Shown here one piece after another: positions 32,943 through 41,923 of a stretch of 64,000 nt of DNA. The stretch's first letter is position 1. The number at the start of each line of letters is the position of its first letter. The notes below the pieces were generated by a model. It was not told the origin of the DNA. It saw nothing but the letters and a program-made list of their open reading frames with translations, and made no database searches. A program made the position numbers and the translations under genes. Location of the stretch: the NCBI RefSeq assembly GCF_001514265.1, contig NZ_KQ948996.1, forward strand, positions 62,001-126,000, given 5' to 3'. This DNA comes from Streptomyces resistomycificus. GTDB taxonomy: Bacteria; Actinomycetota; Actinomycetes; Streptomycetales; Streptomycetaceae.

Positions 32943-34544
32943 GTGTCATCCAACCCCCCACTGACCCCGCGCTCGAAAGGGCGCAGACGACTGGCTGTCG
33001 GCGCCCTGGTCACCGCGATGTTCGGCCAGTTGCTCACCGGGACCGCCGTCGCCGCCCCCTCGGCCACCACCACCCCGTCGCCCGGGCGCATAGCCTGGGA
33101 ACCCTGTGAATCGCCCTCCGGCCAAGGCACCTTCGAGTGCGCCACTCTCAAGGTGCCCGTGGACTGGAAGCGGCCACGGGGCGCCACCATCGACCTGGCG
33201 CTGGCCCGCCACCTGGCCACCGACCCCCAGCGCCGGATCGGCTCGCTGCTGATCAACCCCGGCGGCCCGGGCGGCTCCGGTGTGGACTTCGCGCTCGATG
33301 CTCCCGAAGCCTTCTCGCCCGAACTGCTGGAGCGGTTCGACATCGTGGGCTTCGACCCACGCGGCATCGGCCGCAGCAACCCGGTGATGTGCGACATGGA
33401 CCTGCTGACGGCCCAGGGGGAGTTGCTCTACCCGGACAGCGACTCCTCCTTCGCCACCCTCCGCGAGGCGAACCGCGCGCTCGGCGAGAGCTGTCGCGAC
33501 CTCACCGGGCCGCTCGTCGACCACATGGACACCGGCAGTGTCGTCCGCGACATGGACGCGATCCGCGCCGGCCTGGGCGAGCAGCGGATCAGCTACTACG
33601 GCGTCTCCTATGGCACCTTGATCGGTCAGCAGTACGCCGAGCGCTACCCGCACCGCGTCCGCGCGATGACCCTCGACTCCAACATGGACCACAGCCTGGG
33701 CATGTGGGACTTCCAGAAGACCGAGACCAGGGCGGTGGAGGAGGCGTACGGCCAGTTCGCCGACTGGTGCGCCCGTACGCCGTCCTGCGTGCTCCACGAC
33801 CAGGACGCCCGCGCCCTGTTCGACTCGCTCTACAAACGCGCGGAGGCCGGTGAACTGGTACTGCCGGGGGACCAGCCCCACACGGTCACCCCCCAGGAGG
33901 TCCAGAACCTCATCGTGGGCCCCCTGTACAGGCCGACCACCTGGTTCCAGTTGGCTCAGGATCTCGCCGACCTGGACGCCACAGCCGCGGGGGCGGCACG
34001 GTCGCTCCGGAAGTTCGGCGAGCCGACGGAGTTCCCGTTCTTCTCGGTGGTGTGCCAGGACTACGACTTCGACGTGCCCTCGTACGCCACCCTCGCGCGC
34101 TTCGAACGCGAACTCGTCCGCCGCGCCCCCGTCACCCGCGTCAGCCCCCTCGGCTGGACGGTCCAGACCGGCTGCCAGGACTGGCCGACCGAGGTGACCA
34201 ACCCGCCGCGCAGGCTCCACGTCGACGGGACCCCGAAGATCCTCATGACCAACAGCCGTTTCGACCCGGCGACCCCGCACGACTGGGCCTCCAACGCGGC
34301 CCGTCAGATCGGCCGCGAGGCGGTGCTCCTCACGTACGACGGTGTCGGCCACGGTACCTACTGGCGAAGCCCGTGCGCGCGGGACGCCATCAACACCTAC
34401 CTCCTCACCCTGAAGGCCCCCCGCAAGGGCACCCACTGCCCCGCGGTCTGGCCGACCGGGCCCTCCGTCCAGCGGCAGTCGCCGAGCGGCGGTCTCGTCG
34501 ACCCGCTGCCCGACCTGCCGGGGCCGTACCGGTCAACCGCGTGA
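32943..34544 (+). CDS. Secreted tripeptidyl-aminopeptidase-like alpha/beta hydrolase
   Basis: A 533-residue exported serine peptidase of the SlpD/SlpE/Tap-peptidase type in Streptomyces (family S33). The signal is LAVGALVTAMFGQLLTGTAVAAP. The alpha/beta fold includes LLINPGGPGGSGVDFAL (oxyanion), DIVGFDPRGIGRS, the nucleophile elbow YYGVSYGTLIGQQYAERYP, the acid in NSRFDPATPHDWA and His in YDGVGHGTYWRS. The triad is complete. The start is GTG 32943 with GGAGG 7 nt upstream. It removes N-terminal peptides from extracellular proteins. Control probably uses the 32868 dyad. A hairpin terminator follows. Confidence 0.92.
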   Translation: MSSNPPLTPRSKGRRRLAVGALVTAMFGQLLTGTAVAAPSATTTPSPGRIAWEPCESPSGQGTFECATLKVPVDWKRPRGATIDLALARHLATDPQRRIGSLLINPGGPGGSGVDFALDAPEAFSPELLERFDIVGFDPRGIGRSNPVMCDMDLLTAQGELLYPDSDSSFATLREANRALGESCRDLTGPLVDHMDTGSVVRDMDAIRAGLGEQRISYYGVSYGTLIGQQYAERYPHRVRAMTLDSNMDHSLGMWDFQKTETRAVEEAYGQFADWCARTPSCVLHDQDARALFDSLYKRAEAGELVLPGDQPHTVTPQEVQNLIVGPLYRPTTWFQLAQDLADLDATAAGAARSLRKFGEPTEFPFFSVVCQDYDFDVPSYATLARFERELVRRAPVTRVSPLGWTVQTGCQDWPTEVTNPPRRLHVDGTPKILMTNSRFDPATPHDWASNAARQIGREAVLLTYDGVGHGTYWRSPCARDAINTYLLTLKAPRKGTHCPAVWPTGPSVQRQSPSGGLVDPLPDLPGPYRSTA

Positions 34545-34573
34545 CGCGGCCTGATCCGATCCGGTCCTGAGCG

Positions 34574-34615
34574 ACGGGCGCGGCCCGACCGTCTTCCTGC
34601 CGGGCCGCGCCCCGT
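34574..34615 (+). terminator. Hairpin terminator after the aminopeptidase
   Basis: ACGGGCGCGGCCCG pairs with CGGGCCGCGCCCCGT across a 13-nt loop, with one bulged base. Confidence 0.7.
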
Positions 34616-34910
34616 GAGCGGGGCCGGGAGCGACGGCCGGAGGTCGAGCCTGGCGGGGCCCAGCTCCGGAAGGTCTGCTGGCCTCCGGCACCGGCATGAC
34701 TGTTGCCCCTTGGCGAACGGATGAGGAACGGATGATTTGGGGGCAGCAGGGCCCGGGAGGCGCCGTCGGAGACGCTGACGAGAGGTCAGGCCACCGTCCC
34801 TCATACTCCAGCCGTAGATCGTGATCTCGATGGTGAGGGGCGCCGAGGCGACAGTCGGACAGCGACGACCATCTGGCCGAGACCGCCCACGCCGTCGGCT
34901 CCTTCTCCCT
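34616..34910. other. No gene recognised
   Basis: This 295-bp stretch after the terminator has no supported gene. It contains a short direct repeat, GAACGGATGA, at about 34717 and 34727. It is AT-richer than its surroundings near 34700-34745. Confidence 0.5.
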
Positions 34911-35315
34911 CTACTCGAGTTCACCGAGACGGAGGGCGTCCCTCATCTCACTGAGCTTCGCGGTCGTCGCCGGGGTCTGCTCCTGCGCTTGTTCAGCGAG
35001 TCGGAGGGCATCGTCAATCTCGCTGAGCTTCGCCGAGGACAGGACGGCCGCCCGCTCTATCAGGTCGTCCCGTGACACTGTGGTCAGCCACGTGCAAGGG
35101 GTGAAGCCTGGACGCGGGAACGCGAGCCGCAGCACGCCTTCGAACGGCACTCCTTCATCGGCGCCCACCATCACTTCGATGCCCAGACCGCTCATGTCGA
35201 CGCCCGCCGGAGCGACGACCTGCATCACCCGGATCCCGGACGCGTCGTCTCCCGACAGCAGTACGACCAACCTCCGCTCGTCGAACTGGACCCACCAGAC
35301 TTCGCCACGTTGCAC
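34911..35315 (-). CDS. PemK/MazF-like protein without an obvious antitoxin
   Basis: A 134-residue protein whose first part, VQRGEVWWVQFDERRLVVLLSGDD, followed by a QVVAP strand, VPFEGVLRLAFP and TWLTTVSRDDLIER, follows the PemK/MazF endoribonuclease fold. The usual arginine in R-P-x-V is altered here (ERRLVVLL), so activity is uncertain. The last 40 residues contain a duplicated unit: AKLSEIDDALRLAE and AKLSEMRDALRLGE. GTG 35315 has GGAGG 5 nt upstream. No antitoxin-like gene is seen on either side; the DNA upstream is occupied by a broken IS701 transposase. If it once had a partner, that gene may have been lost. Confidence 0.65.
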   Translation of the reverse strand: MQRGEVWWVQFDERRLVVLLSGDDASGIRVMQVVAPAGVDMSGLGIEVMVGADEGVPFEGVLRLAFPRPGFTPCTWLTTVSRDDLIERAAVLSSAKLSEIDDALRLAEQAQEQTPATTAKLSEMRDALRLGELE

Positions 35316-35451
35316 AAGTCCTCCAGACACAGGACGGCGGACAGACGCTGCGCGAGCCTGACGCGCTGTGGAGACGGGTGCGGCCACCGTTGCTCATCGG
35401 TGTGCGAAGACTGAAGATCACGCGGTGGCCGCAGGTCACAGCGTAAACCCT

Positions 35452-35838
35452 GCCCACTGGCAGGAGGCGTTCGAGGGCCTGATGAGCCGGATAGCGGGAC
35501 GGTTCACGCGGGTCGAATCCCGGCGCCGAGCCCGGAAGTTAATGCTCGGCCTGCTGTCGGACCCGCCGCTCAACAACTGCTGGACCATCGCCGAGTGGGC
35601 CGGGGACAGGACCCCGGACGGCATGCAGCACCTGCTCGGGCGGGCCAAGTGTGACGCCGACCAGGTCCGCGACGACGTGGGTGACTACGTGGTGGAGCAC
35701 CCGCACGCCGACGAGGCGGTGCTGGTGGTCGACGAGACCGACGACGTGAAGAAAGGCACCGACACTGTCGGTGTCCAGCACCAGTACACCGGCACCGCCG
35801 GACGCGTCGAGAACAGCCAGGTAGCCGATTACCTCGCC
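35452..35838 (+). pseudogene. IS701-family transposase fragment (N-terminal part)
   Basis: The translation reads WQEAFEGLMSRIAGRF, RRRARKLMLGLLSDP, NCWTIAEWAGDRTPDGMQ HLLGRAKCDADQVRDD in two pieces, then AVLVVDETDDVKKGT and VGVQHQYTGTAGR. This is the N-terminal third of an IS701 DDE transposase, including the first Asp of VVDET. Around residue 157 of the open frame (near 35838) the transposase sequence stops and continues in frame into an unrelated XRE-type segment. No terminal repeats were identified. The element is dead. Confidence 0.8.
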
Positions 35839-36120
35839 TACTCGCCCCCGCGAGGGAGTGCGGTCGCGGCACTCTGGAGCGGCAAGCCGGTCACGGTCCG
35901 GTTGGAGGACCTGGACAAGATCTGCGCGGCATTGGACTGCACCGTCGCTGACCTCATGCAGGCCGAGCCAGAGTCGTATCTCGCCTCCCGCGAGCACAAC
36001 GAACGCAGGGTGGCCGGCGCCGGCCCGATCACGGCGCCGCGGTCCGTCCCGTCCCGGGCAACGGCCGCGGCCTGCGCGGGCTTCCGCCCAACTGAGTGGC
36101 AGACCGCATGCATTGGCGTC
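35839..36120 (+). pseudogene. XRE-type HTH regulator fragment fused to the transposase frame
   Basis: After the transposase break the same open frame reads LWSGKPVTVRLEDLDKICAA, then LDCTVADLMQAEPES. This matches the second half of a Cro/C1-type HTH domain (recognition helix exit and L-C-x-x-L-D-C-T-V-A-D-L helix). The first HTH helices are missing, so the fragment cannot bind DNA by itself. A tail to 36315 has no recognised family. It is evidence of an insertion or deletion that joined a regulator remnant to IS701 DNA. Confidence 0.6.
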
Positions 36121-36354
36121 AGGTGGTCTTCCGGTTCGGCCCCGAGCTGCCGGTTCCTCGCTGGCGCCCCTGGTCACCTGAAGCAAGCTCACCGACCGTC
36201 CGTGACGATCCGCGAGCCTGTCCCCGCAGATACCCGGCCAGCTGTCCTGGACGCATCTGCCCAGGGCGCTGACGATGGACCACGCACATCGAATCGTGGA
36301 CCGCTCCTTCAATGATAAGACTTACTGAGGGTCCTGTTGGCTGCGAGGTATAGA

Positions 36355-36450
36355 GGCACTTCCCAGGTGAAGAAGCGAATCGGGTCGTACCCGCGTGTCC
36401 GCATCGAGGGCGGCGGTCGTTCGTTGGTCTCCCAGCGGTTCAGGTGAAGC
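36355..36450 (+). pseudogene. IS1380-family 5'-end fragment, copy A
   Basis: The translation VKKRIGSYPRVRIEGGGRSL followed by VSQ is the N-terminus of the IS1380 subfamily also present at 37235. DNA identity with that copy is high across about 75 bp and both are on the plus strand. Only this short piece remains here. It lies just left of the SUKH gene. Confidence 0.75.
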
Positions 36451-36493
36451 CCGGTGAACCATCACCGGGCCCCGCTGGCGCGTACGGAGTCAG

Positions 36494-37099
36494 TCAGTAC
36501 CACACCACTCGCCCGTCCTGGACGGATGCCTGATACCCACGCGTGAGTGCACTGTTTCCCCGGTGGTCCTCCAGCATGTCCGCCACGCCGGTCAGCAGTT
36601 CTCCCAGCGATGAGGCGTAAGCCTTGGCGTACTCGGTCTCACGGTAGGCCAGCACAGGGATGCTCCCGTCGGTCTGCCCGGCGTCCAGGATCATCCCGTA
36701 GTGGGCATCCGCCTCGGCCAGCACAGGAACCCACGAGGGCTTCCACCAGTCCTCGTCGCCGATGTCGTGGGCGATGCGGAGACAGTCCTGATGCTGGTTG
36801 ATGGTGCTTTGGCAGTCGAGGAAGACCTCACCGCCGGGGAAGAGCTTGGAGTCCAGGTGGGGGATGAGCTGGAAGCCTCCGGGAATCGGGATTATGGCGT
36901 CCTTGGCGGTGCTGCCGTTGTTCAGGCGCAGCCACGTTTCCAGAGGCTCGGGTATGCGGAATCCCAGGGAGTCGTTCAGGTGTTGGATGTCGGCGTCTGT
37001 GGCCGGTGGGTTGAGTGCTTGTGCGCTGGCGGGGGCGTTGTTCTCCAGCCACCGGACGATCCTGGTCCACGATGAGGTGACATCGTCTGCGTAAGACAT
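36494..37099 (-). CDS. SMI1/KNR4 (SUKH) family protein
   Basis: A 201-residue soluble protein of the SUKH superfamily, members of which are often immunity proteins in polymorphic-toxin systems. The core is TDADIQHLNDSLGFRIPEPL, then ETWLRLNNGS, the family motif in which a long helix leads to P-x-x-x-x-x-W-L-x-x-x-N-G. It is followed by a strand-rich part with WVPVLAEADAHYGMILDAG and GSIPVLAYRE. ATG 37099 has GGAAG upstream. It lies between two directly oriented IS1380 pieces. No toxin gene is adjacent, so it may be an orphan immunity gene brought by, or trapped between, insertion sequences. Confidence 0.8.
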   Translation of the reverse strand: MSYADDVTSSWTRIVRWLENNAPASAQALNPPATDADIQHLNDSLGFRIPEPLETWLRLNNGSTAKDAIIPIPGGFQLIPHLDSKLFPGGEVFLDCQSTINQHQDCLRIAHDIGDEDWWKPSWVPVLAEADAHYGMILDAGQTDGSIPVLAYRETEYAKAYASSLGELLTGVADMLEDHRGNSALTRGYQASVQDGRVVWY

Positions 37100-37234
37100 G
37101 AAACTACTTCCAGCCTCGGGTTTCACGAAGTGCGGTGTCCGATGAGCGATCACGTAAGCAGAAAGCGCCTCTGACCAGCGAGAATGAGGATTGCTGAGGT
37201 CCTTGTTCCCGCACCCGTCGAAGGCATTTTCCAG

Positions 37235-38640
37235 GTGAAGAAGCGTATCGGGTCCTACCCGCATGCCCATGTCGAGGGCGGTGGCCGCGGGATCGTCTCG
37301 CAGGCCGGAGCGGTGTTGCTGGTCGAGACGGTCCGCAAGGCGGGCCTGCATGGGGCGATATCGGCGGCGCTTGCGCCATGGCGCAAGGCCCGGGCGGTGC
37401 ACGACCCGGGCTAGATCCTGCTGATGTGGCGCTCGCGGTCGCACTGGGCGGGGACTGCCTGGCAGATGTAGGTCTGCTGCGGGCCGAGCCGACCGTGTTC
37501 GGGCCGGTGGCCTCCGACCCGACGGTCTCCCGGCTCGTCGACCAGTTGGCGTCGGGCGGGCAGCGGGTCCTGGCCGCGTTGCGCACCGCCCGTGCTGAAG
37601 TACGCGAACATGTCTGGCGGTTGGCCGGGGATGCGGCGCCGGACGCGGGCGGGCAGGTGATCGTGGACATCGACGGCGTCCTTGTCCTGGCGCACTCCGA
37701 GAAGCAGGACGCTGCCGCGATGTGGAAGAAGACCTTCCGGCACCACCCGCTGATGGGCTTCGTCGACCATGGCCCCAGTGGGGCCGGCGAGCCGGTCGTG
37801 GGCCTGCTGCGGCCCGGCAACGCTGGCTCCCACACCGCCGCGGACCACATCGAGGCCACGAAGCTGGCCCTGGCCCAGTTGCCGAAGCGGTTTTGGCGGG
37901 GACGGCAGACGCTGATCCGTAATTCCGGCGGCGGCACGCACGAGTTCGTCTCCTGGCTCGCCAAGCGCGGGCGGTGGCTGTCGTACTCGGTCGGCATGAC
38001 CATCACCGACGCCATCCACCAAGCCGTCCTCGCGGTCCCAGCCTCGGCCTGGACCCCGGCCGTCGAACCCGACGGCGAAATCCGCGACGGCGCCTGGGTG
38101 GCCGAACTCGCCGGCGACTGCCTGAACGACTGGCCGAAGGGGCTGCGGCTGATCGTCCGCAAGGAACGGCCGCATCCCGGCGCCCAGTTGCGCTTCACCG
38201 ACGCCGACGGCATGCGGCTGACCTGCTTTGCCACCAACACCACCGGCACACCCATCGCAAGCTGGAACTGCGCCACCGCCAGCGGGCCCGGGCCGAGGAC
38301 CGCATCCGTGCCGCCCGCGCCACCGGCCTGCGCAACCTCCCCCTCCACCAGGCCGCGCAGAACCAGACCTGGCTGGAGATCGTCCAGATCGCCCTCGATC
38401 TGCTCGCCTGGATGCCGTTGTTCGCCCTGACCGGAAAGGCCCGGCTCTGGGAGCCCCGCCGCCTGCGGCTTCGGTTGTTCTCCACTGCCGCCCAACTCGC
38501 CACCACCGGCCGCCGCCGTATCCTCCGCCTCGCCGGGCACTGGCCCTGGACTGACGTGATCACCGATGCCCTGGACCGGCTCCAGGCCCCTACCGAACCC
38601 CGGGTGACCAGTACCTTCCCGCCCCTGCGAGCAGCACCAG
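37235..38640 (+). pseudogene. Decayed IS1380-family transposase, copy B
   Basis: A nearly full-length transposase broken in three places. Frame 1 (from GTG 37235) gives VKKRIGSYPHAHVEGGG to RAVHDPG and stops at TAG 37412, where family members have Lys. A one-base loss near 37423 moves the rest (VALAVALGGDCLADVGLLRA, IVDIDGVLVLAHSEKQDAA, HPLMGFVDHG) to the next frame. A second loss near 38257 moves the C-terminal part (LELRHRQRARAEDRIRAARA, TWLEIVQIALDLLAWMPLF) again. Catalytic Asp residues of DIDGV and FVDHG are still visible, but the protein cannot be made intact. Confidence 0.85.
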
Positions 38641-38740
38641 CCCACCGCAGCCGTGGAACCCGGCGCACACCCGACGCGACAGCCGGGCACCACTCCACCT
38701 GCCCAGACTCCGGAATACCCCACCAACACTCGCCACAAAG

Positions 38741-38766
38741 GGTCCGTCAGCAAGCTGACGGACCCT
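38741..38766. terminator. Hairpin at the right edge of the IS1380 remnant
   Basis: GGGTCCGTCAG (38741-38751) pairs perfectly with CTGACGGACCC (38756-38766) around CAAG. It may be the element's own terminator or serve the convergent membrane protein gene. Confidence 0.7.
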
Positions 38767-38833
38767 CATGCAAGATCGAGGCTAAGGCGTCTACACCAGC
38801 AGTGGACAACTCTTCACCAGTAGGCCCTAGCGA

Positions 38834-39448
38834 TTAGCCGAACATGTGCGCGACCTTCCCTTCGGCAATCCTAGCCGCACCGCGCTGTGTCCACAGGAAG
38901 TAGCCGTTGACGCCAAGACCGACCGCTACGCTGGCGATTGTCAGCGTGATGTAGAGCCATGCCCTTTCGTGGCCCCAGGCCCCCGGCGACAGTGCGTGAA
39001 ACGCCTGAGCGAGGCCCAGCCCCATAGCTCCCGCATACACAGCAGCGCCGATGAAAAGCATGCCCTTGAGGCGGCGACCAGAGCCTCCGTGAAGGATGCG
39101 GGACTGCAAGGCAATCAGCGGCAGACCTGTACGCCTCAGGATCTCGTTTTCCAAGCCCTTTTTATACCCGATCATCCCCAAGGCGACGTAGTTGAGATAT
39201 AGCGCATGGACGACGACGACTGAGATGCCGAGCGGTAGCCACATGAGGAGGTAGCCTTTCCCGCCGCCGATCGCGACGGTTGCGGCCAGTGCGATCACGG
39301 TGCTGCCAGCGGCAAGGATGCGATCGCCGGATGTCGTCAGGGTCGAAATTTGGTTGCCCACATCCCGGCATTCATCGATCAACCAATTGACGATCTGTTC
39401 ATCCGTGAATTGCGATGACAGGGCGGGGTCATGCTGCTGTTCGGACAT
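38834..39448 (-). CDS. Four-helix membrane protein of unknown function
   Basis: A 204-residue protein with an acidic soluble N-terminus (about 45 residues, including EQIVNWLIDECRDVGNQIST). Two hydrophobic helices follow (about 46-62 and 68-90), then a charged loop YKKGLENEILRRTGLP, and two more helices (about 128-150 and 163-187). No catalytic motif is recognised. The layout recalls small membrane proteins that act as pores or partners in stress and conflict systems, but I cannot assign it. It stands alone between two dead transposons, so recent transfer is possible. ATG 39448 is the first start. Confidence 0.65.
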   Translation of the reverse strand: MSEQQHDPALSSQFTDEQIVNWLIDECRDVGNQISTLTTSGDRILAAGSTVIALAATVAIGGGKGYLLMWLPLGISVVVVHALYLNYVALGMIGYKKGLENEILRRTGLPLIALQSRILHGGSGRRLKGMLFIGAAVYAGAMGLGLAQAFHALSPGAWGHERAWLYITLTIASVAVGLGVNGYFLWTQRGAARIAEGKVAHMFG

Positions 39449-39534
39449 TCCGCTTCCTAACCGGCGTCGGATGGCTTCATCGTCGGCTCAGGGTGGAAGG
39501 GTCCGAGAGCTTATTGCCGCTCCATCGCGCTCCT

Positions 39535-40507
39535 TCACTCGCCTGGCCGAACATCCGGGAGGAAGGAGAGCATCCGGCCGACCGTGTCGCTGGGCCCTCG
39601 CCGAAGGCCCAGCCAGCGAGAGTCAGCCCTCAGGACTATCCGGCGTGTTACGGCCGGAGCCCGGGTCGCTACCGCGCGGAACACCTTGAGCTTGTTGATC
39701 GTCCGTTCAACTTCGTTCCTGCGGGCATACCGCGGCCGGTCGAAACCTGCGGGCCGGCCACCGTGGCTGCCACGCCGCTGGCGGTTAGCCCGCTGGTCTC
39801 TGCGCACGGGAATGGTGTGCCGGATCTGACGCCGCCGCAGATAACGGCGGTTCCGGCGGGAACTGTACGCTTTGTCGCCACACAGATGGTCAGGACGGGT
39901 CCGTGGATGCCCGCCTGCCCGGCGTGGGACTCGGATGCGGGTGACGACCGGGATCAGCTGGAGTGCGTCTCCCCACTGCCCCGGCGTGATCAAGATACTC
40001 AGCGGGAGGCAGCCGCTGTCACTTGTCAGATGAATCTTGGTGGAGAAACCGTCGCGTGAGCGGCCCACCGCCTCATCGGACCGATGCTGGACGGGTCGAC
40101 TGCGTCGCCCTGGTATCCGTGCTGGCCGGTTAGGGGCCCCGGCCGCGTGCTGGTGGGCACGGCACACGGTGGAGTCGACGCTCACCACACTCCAGTCGAT
40201 CCGGCCCCTCACGTCGGCCCGCCTGGACGGCCCGCACGATCCTGTCCCAGGTGCCGTCCGCCGACCATCGCCGGTGGCGATCATGAAGGGTCTTCCACTT
40301 CCCGATCCGCGCGGGTAAGTCTCGCCACGGTATGCCGGTCCGGTGGCGGAAGAGAATGCCGTTGATGACGGTGCGGTGGTTCTTCCAACGTCCGCCTCGG
40401 CCCACGTTCTTCGGAAGGTGCGGCTCCAGCAGACCCCACTCCGTGTCAGACAGATCAACCCGCCCCACATCAGCCGAAACGATGCGTGCCCGGCACTGGT
40501 CACGCAA
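39535..40507 (-). pseudogene. IS5-family (IS427-like) transposase, frameshifted and C-terminally altered
   Basis: The first frame (40507 to about 40220) gives LSDTEWGLLEPHLPKN, then GRGGRWKNHRTVINGILFRH RTGIPWRDLPARIGKWKTLH in sequence, a classic DUF4096 N-terminus. The second frame gives WSVVSVDSTVCRAHQHAAG, DGFSTKIHLTSDSGCLPLS, and ICGDKAYSSRRNRRYLRRR-like sequence, with catalytic Asp in VDST and GDKAYSS. IS427-group elements can use programmed frameshifting between two frames, so the shift near 40220 may be natural. However, after NKLKVFRAVATR (near 39670) the normal C-terminus is replaced by unrelated sequence, so the copy is probably inactive. Confidence 0.75.
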
Positions 40508-40522
40508 TCCATCGGACAGTAC

Positions 40523-41002
40523 CTAGCAGGCGCTGGAGATCCAGTCCTCGTTGCTGCGGTGGCGGTCCAGCCCCACGGCTTCGAACTCGTCCTCGCCCAG
40601 GCTCCTTTGTGCGCCTAGCCGCCGCAGGGCCTGGGAGATGGGGCTGACTGCTCGCGAGAACCGCTTCTTTGTCGGCTCATCCAGCGGCCCCAGTTCCAGT
40701 GCTCCGTCAGCCCAGACGGCGGCTCGTTGCTCGCCGACTCCGCCGAAGTATTCGGCCTCCACATAGGCGATCGGCCCTGCCACGGACCACTGAGCCAGCA
40801 GCGACTCGAAGCCCCCTGGCAGCCGCCAGAACCCCAGGTCCCCTACCTCGCTGCCGTCCGTGACGGCATCGAAGACCTCATCGGTCATCGGCATCAGCGA
40901 CATGCCCTGGCTAAGAGGCACCACGTGGGATCCGGGAACCTCCCGCGACGCGACGCGCAGCACCTCGTCACCCGCGATGACCGCCTGCAATTCGTAACCC
41001 AC
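40523..41002 (-). CDS. Conserved hypothetical protein (159 aa)
   Basis: A 159-residue soluble protein beginning VGYELQAVIAGDEVLRVASR, then VPGSHVVPLSQGMSLMPMTD, GFWRLPGGFESLLAQWS, GPIAYVEAEYFGGVGEQ and PISQALRRLG near the end. I recall similar Streptomyces proteins of this length beginning with xGYxLQAVIA but know no function for them. GTG 41002 is chosen because GGGGAGG lies upstream at a proper distance; the in-frame region up to 41113 is not family-like. Its place among IS remnants and next to a SUKH gene suggests accessory DNA; an immunity-type role is only a guess. Confidence 0.65.
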   Translation of the reverse strand: MGYELQAVIAGDEVLRVASREVPGSHVVPLSQGMSLMPMTDEVFDAVTDGSEVGDLGFWRLPGGFESLLAQWSVAGPIAYVEAEYFGGVGEQRAAVWADGALELGPLDEPTKKRFSRAVSPISQALRRLGAQRSLGEDEFEAVGLDRHRSNEDWISSAC

Positions 41003-41169
41003 CCCGAGCCCTCCCCAACCGATTGGAGCCTCATCCTGCCTCACACATCGCGCATGAACCCACGTGTCTCCCCACCCCAGAACCCACACCCCACCAGCGA
41101 ATTCCTGCCACATGAACCTTCAGAATCCGCGAACCCGCTGGTTTCCGGTGGAGAACACTTCAAGGACCC

Positions 41170-41420
41170 CCACGTCAGCGCCGACCTGCGCGAGCTGACC
41201 TCGAACGACCAGGTCGTGCGCGACACCGTGATGGGCGACCCCGGACGTGCGCGAGCTCCTCGCGGCGACCGCGCTGCAGATCTGCACACCGTCGTCTCCG
41301 GCGACGTCGAGGATGCCCGCCGCGTCCCGGCTCGCCGACGAGGCGAAGGCGTTCGCCGACAGGGGCCTGGTCGTGAAGCTCGTCCATCGCGACCTCGAGC
41401 GGGCCGTCGTTCACCGTTGA
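41170..41420 (+). pseudogene. Probable decayed coding sequence of unknown family
   Basis: Protein-like segments occur in successive frames: HVSADLRELTSNDQVVRDTV, then (frame changed near 41245) VRELLAATALQI, then (frame changed) VVSGDVEDARRV, and (changed again) RLADEAKAFADRGLVVKLVH ending at TGA near 41420. Such frame-hopping with plausible amphipathic sequence is typical of a gene that has gathered single-base indels. I do not recognise the family. Confidence 0.35.
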
Positions 41421-41923
41421 CCCGCAACACCGGCTCTCCGCTGCGGTCGCACGCCGCCAGTCCCCAGGTGACCTCCGCCAGGGGACTGGCTTCGCGGGCC
41501 GTGTCAGGACGGATCTTCCTTCCTGATCGCGGTGGGATACGTACCCGCTGCCGCCACCTCGTGTGCGCAGGCGTCTCAACGGGCTTCGAGATCGTTAGAG
41601 CGTGCCCGGCACTGCCGATAACAGCCCAGCCTAAAGATCCCAACCCGTTCCGCGACAGACCGCGTTCACGGCGCCACCAGCACCGATCAGCTAGGACTTG
41701 TCCGGTCGTCTACGTGAACATCCTGCTGAGCTGTTCTGGTCCCACGTGCGGCCGTACGGGGAGGTCAACCTCGACATGGACACCCGCCTCGACCTTGCTG
41801 CGGTCAAACTTGCGGGCCCCGAGTATCGCCGAGCTCGTTCACCCGTGTGCGCGACGCCGTGCTCGGACGGCTGATGCCGTGTCAAGGGCTACGACCCCCG
41901 GGGGTGGTTCGCTTCTCAGAGCT
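41421..41923. other. Unresolved scrap DNA
   Basis: This 500-bp stretch between the decayed coding sequence and the deleted hydrolase has short protein-like fragments in several frames, for example FWSHVRPYGEVNLDMDTRLD at about 41739-41800 (plus strand). None is long enough to assign. It is best read as transposon or gene debris. Confidence 0.4.

Noticed and set aside
35505..35535. tRNA-like T-loop sequence GGGTCGAATCCC
   Set aside because: It lies inside the IS701 transposase frame, and no cloverleaf with acceptor and anticodon stems can be built around it.
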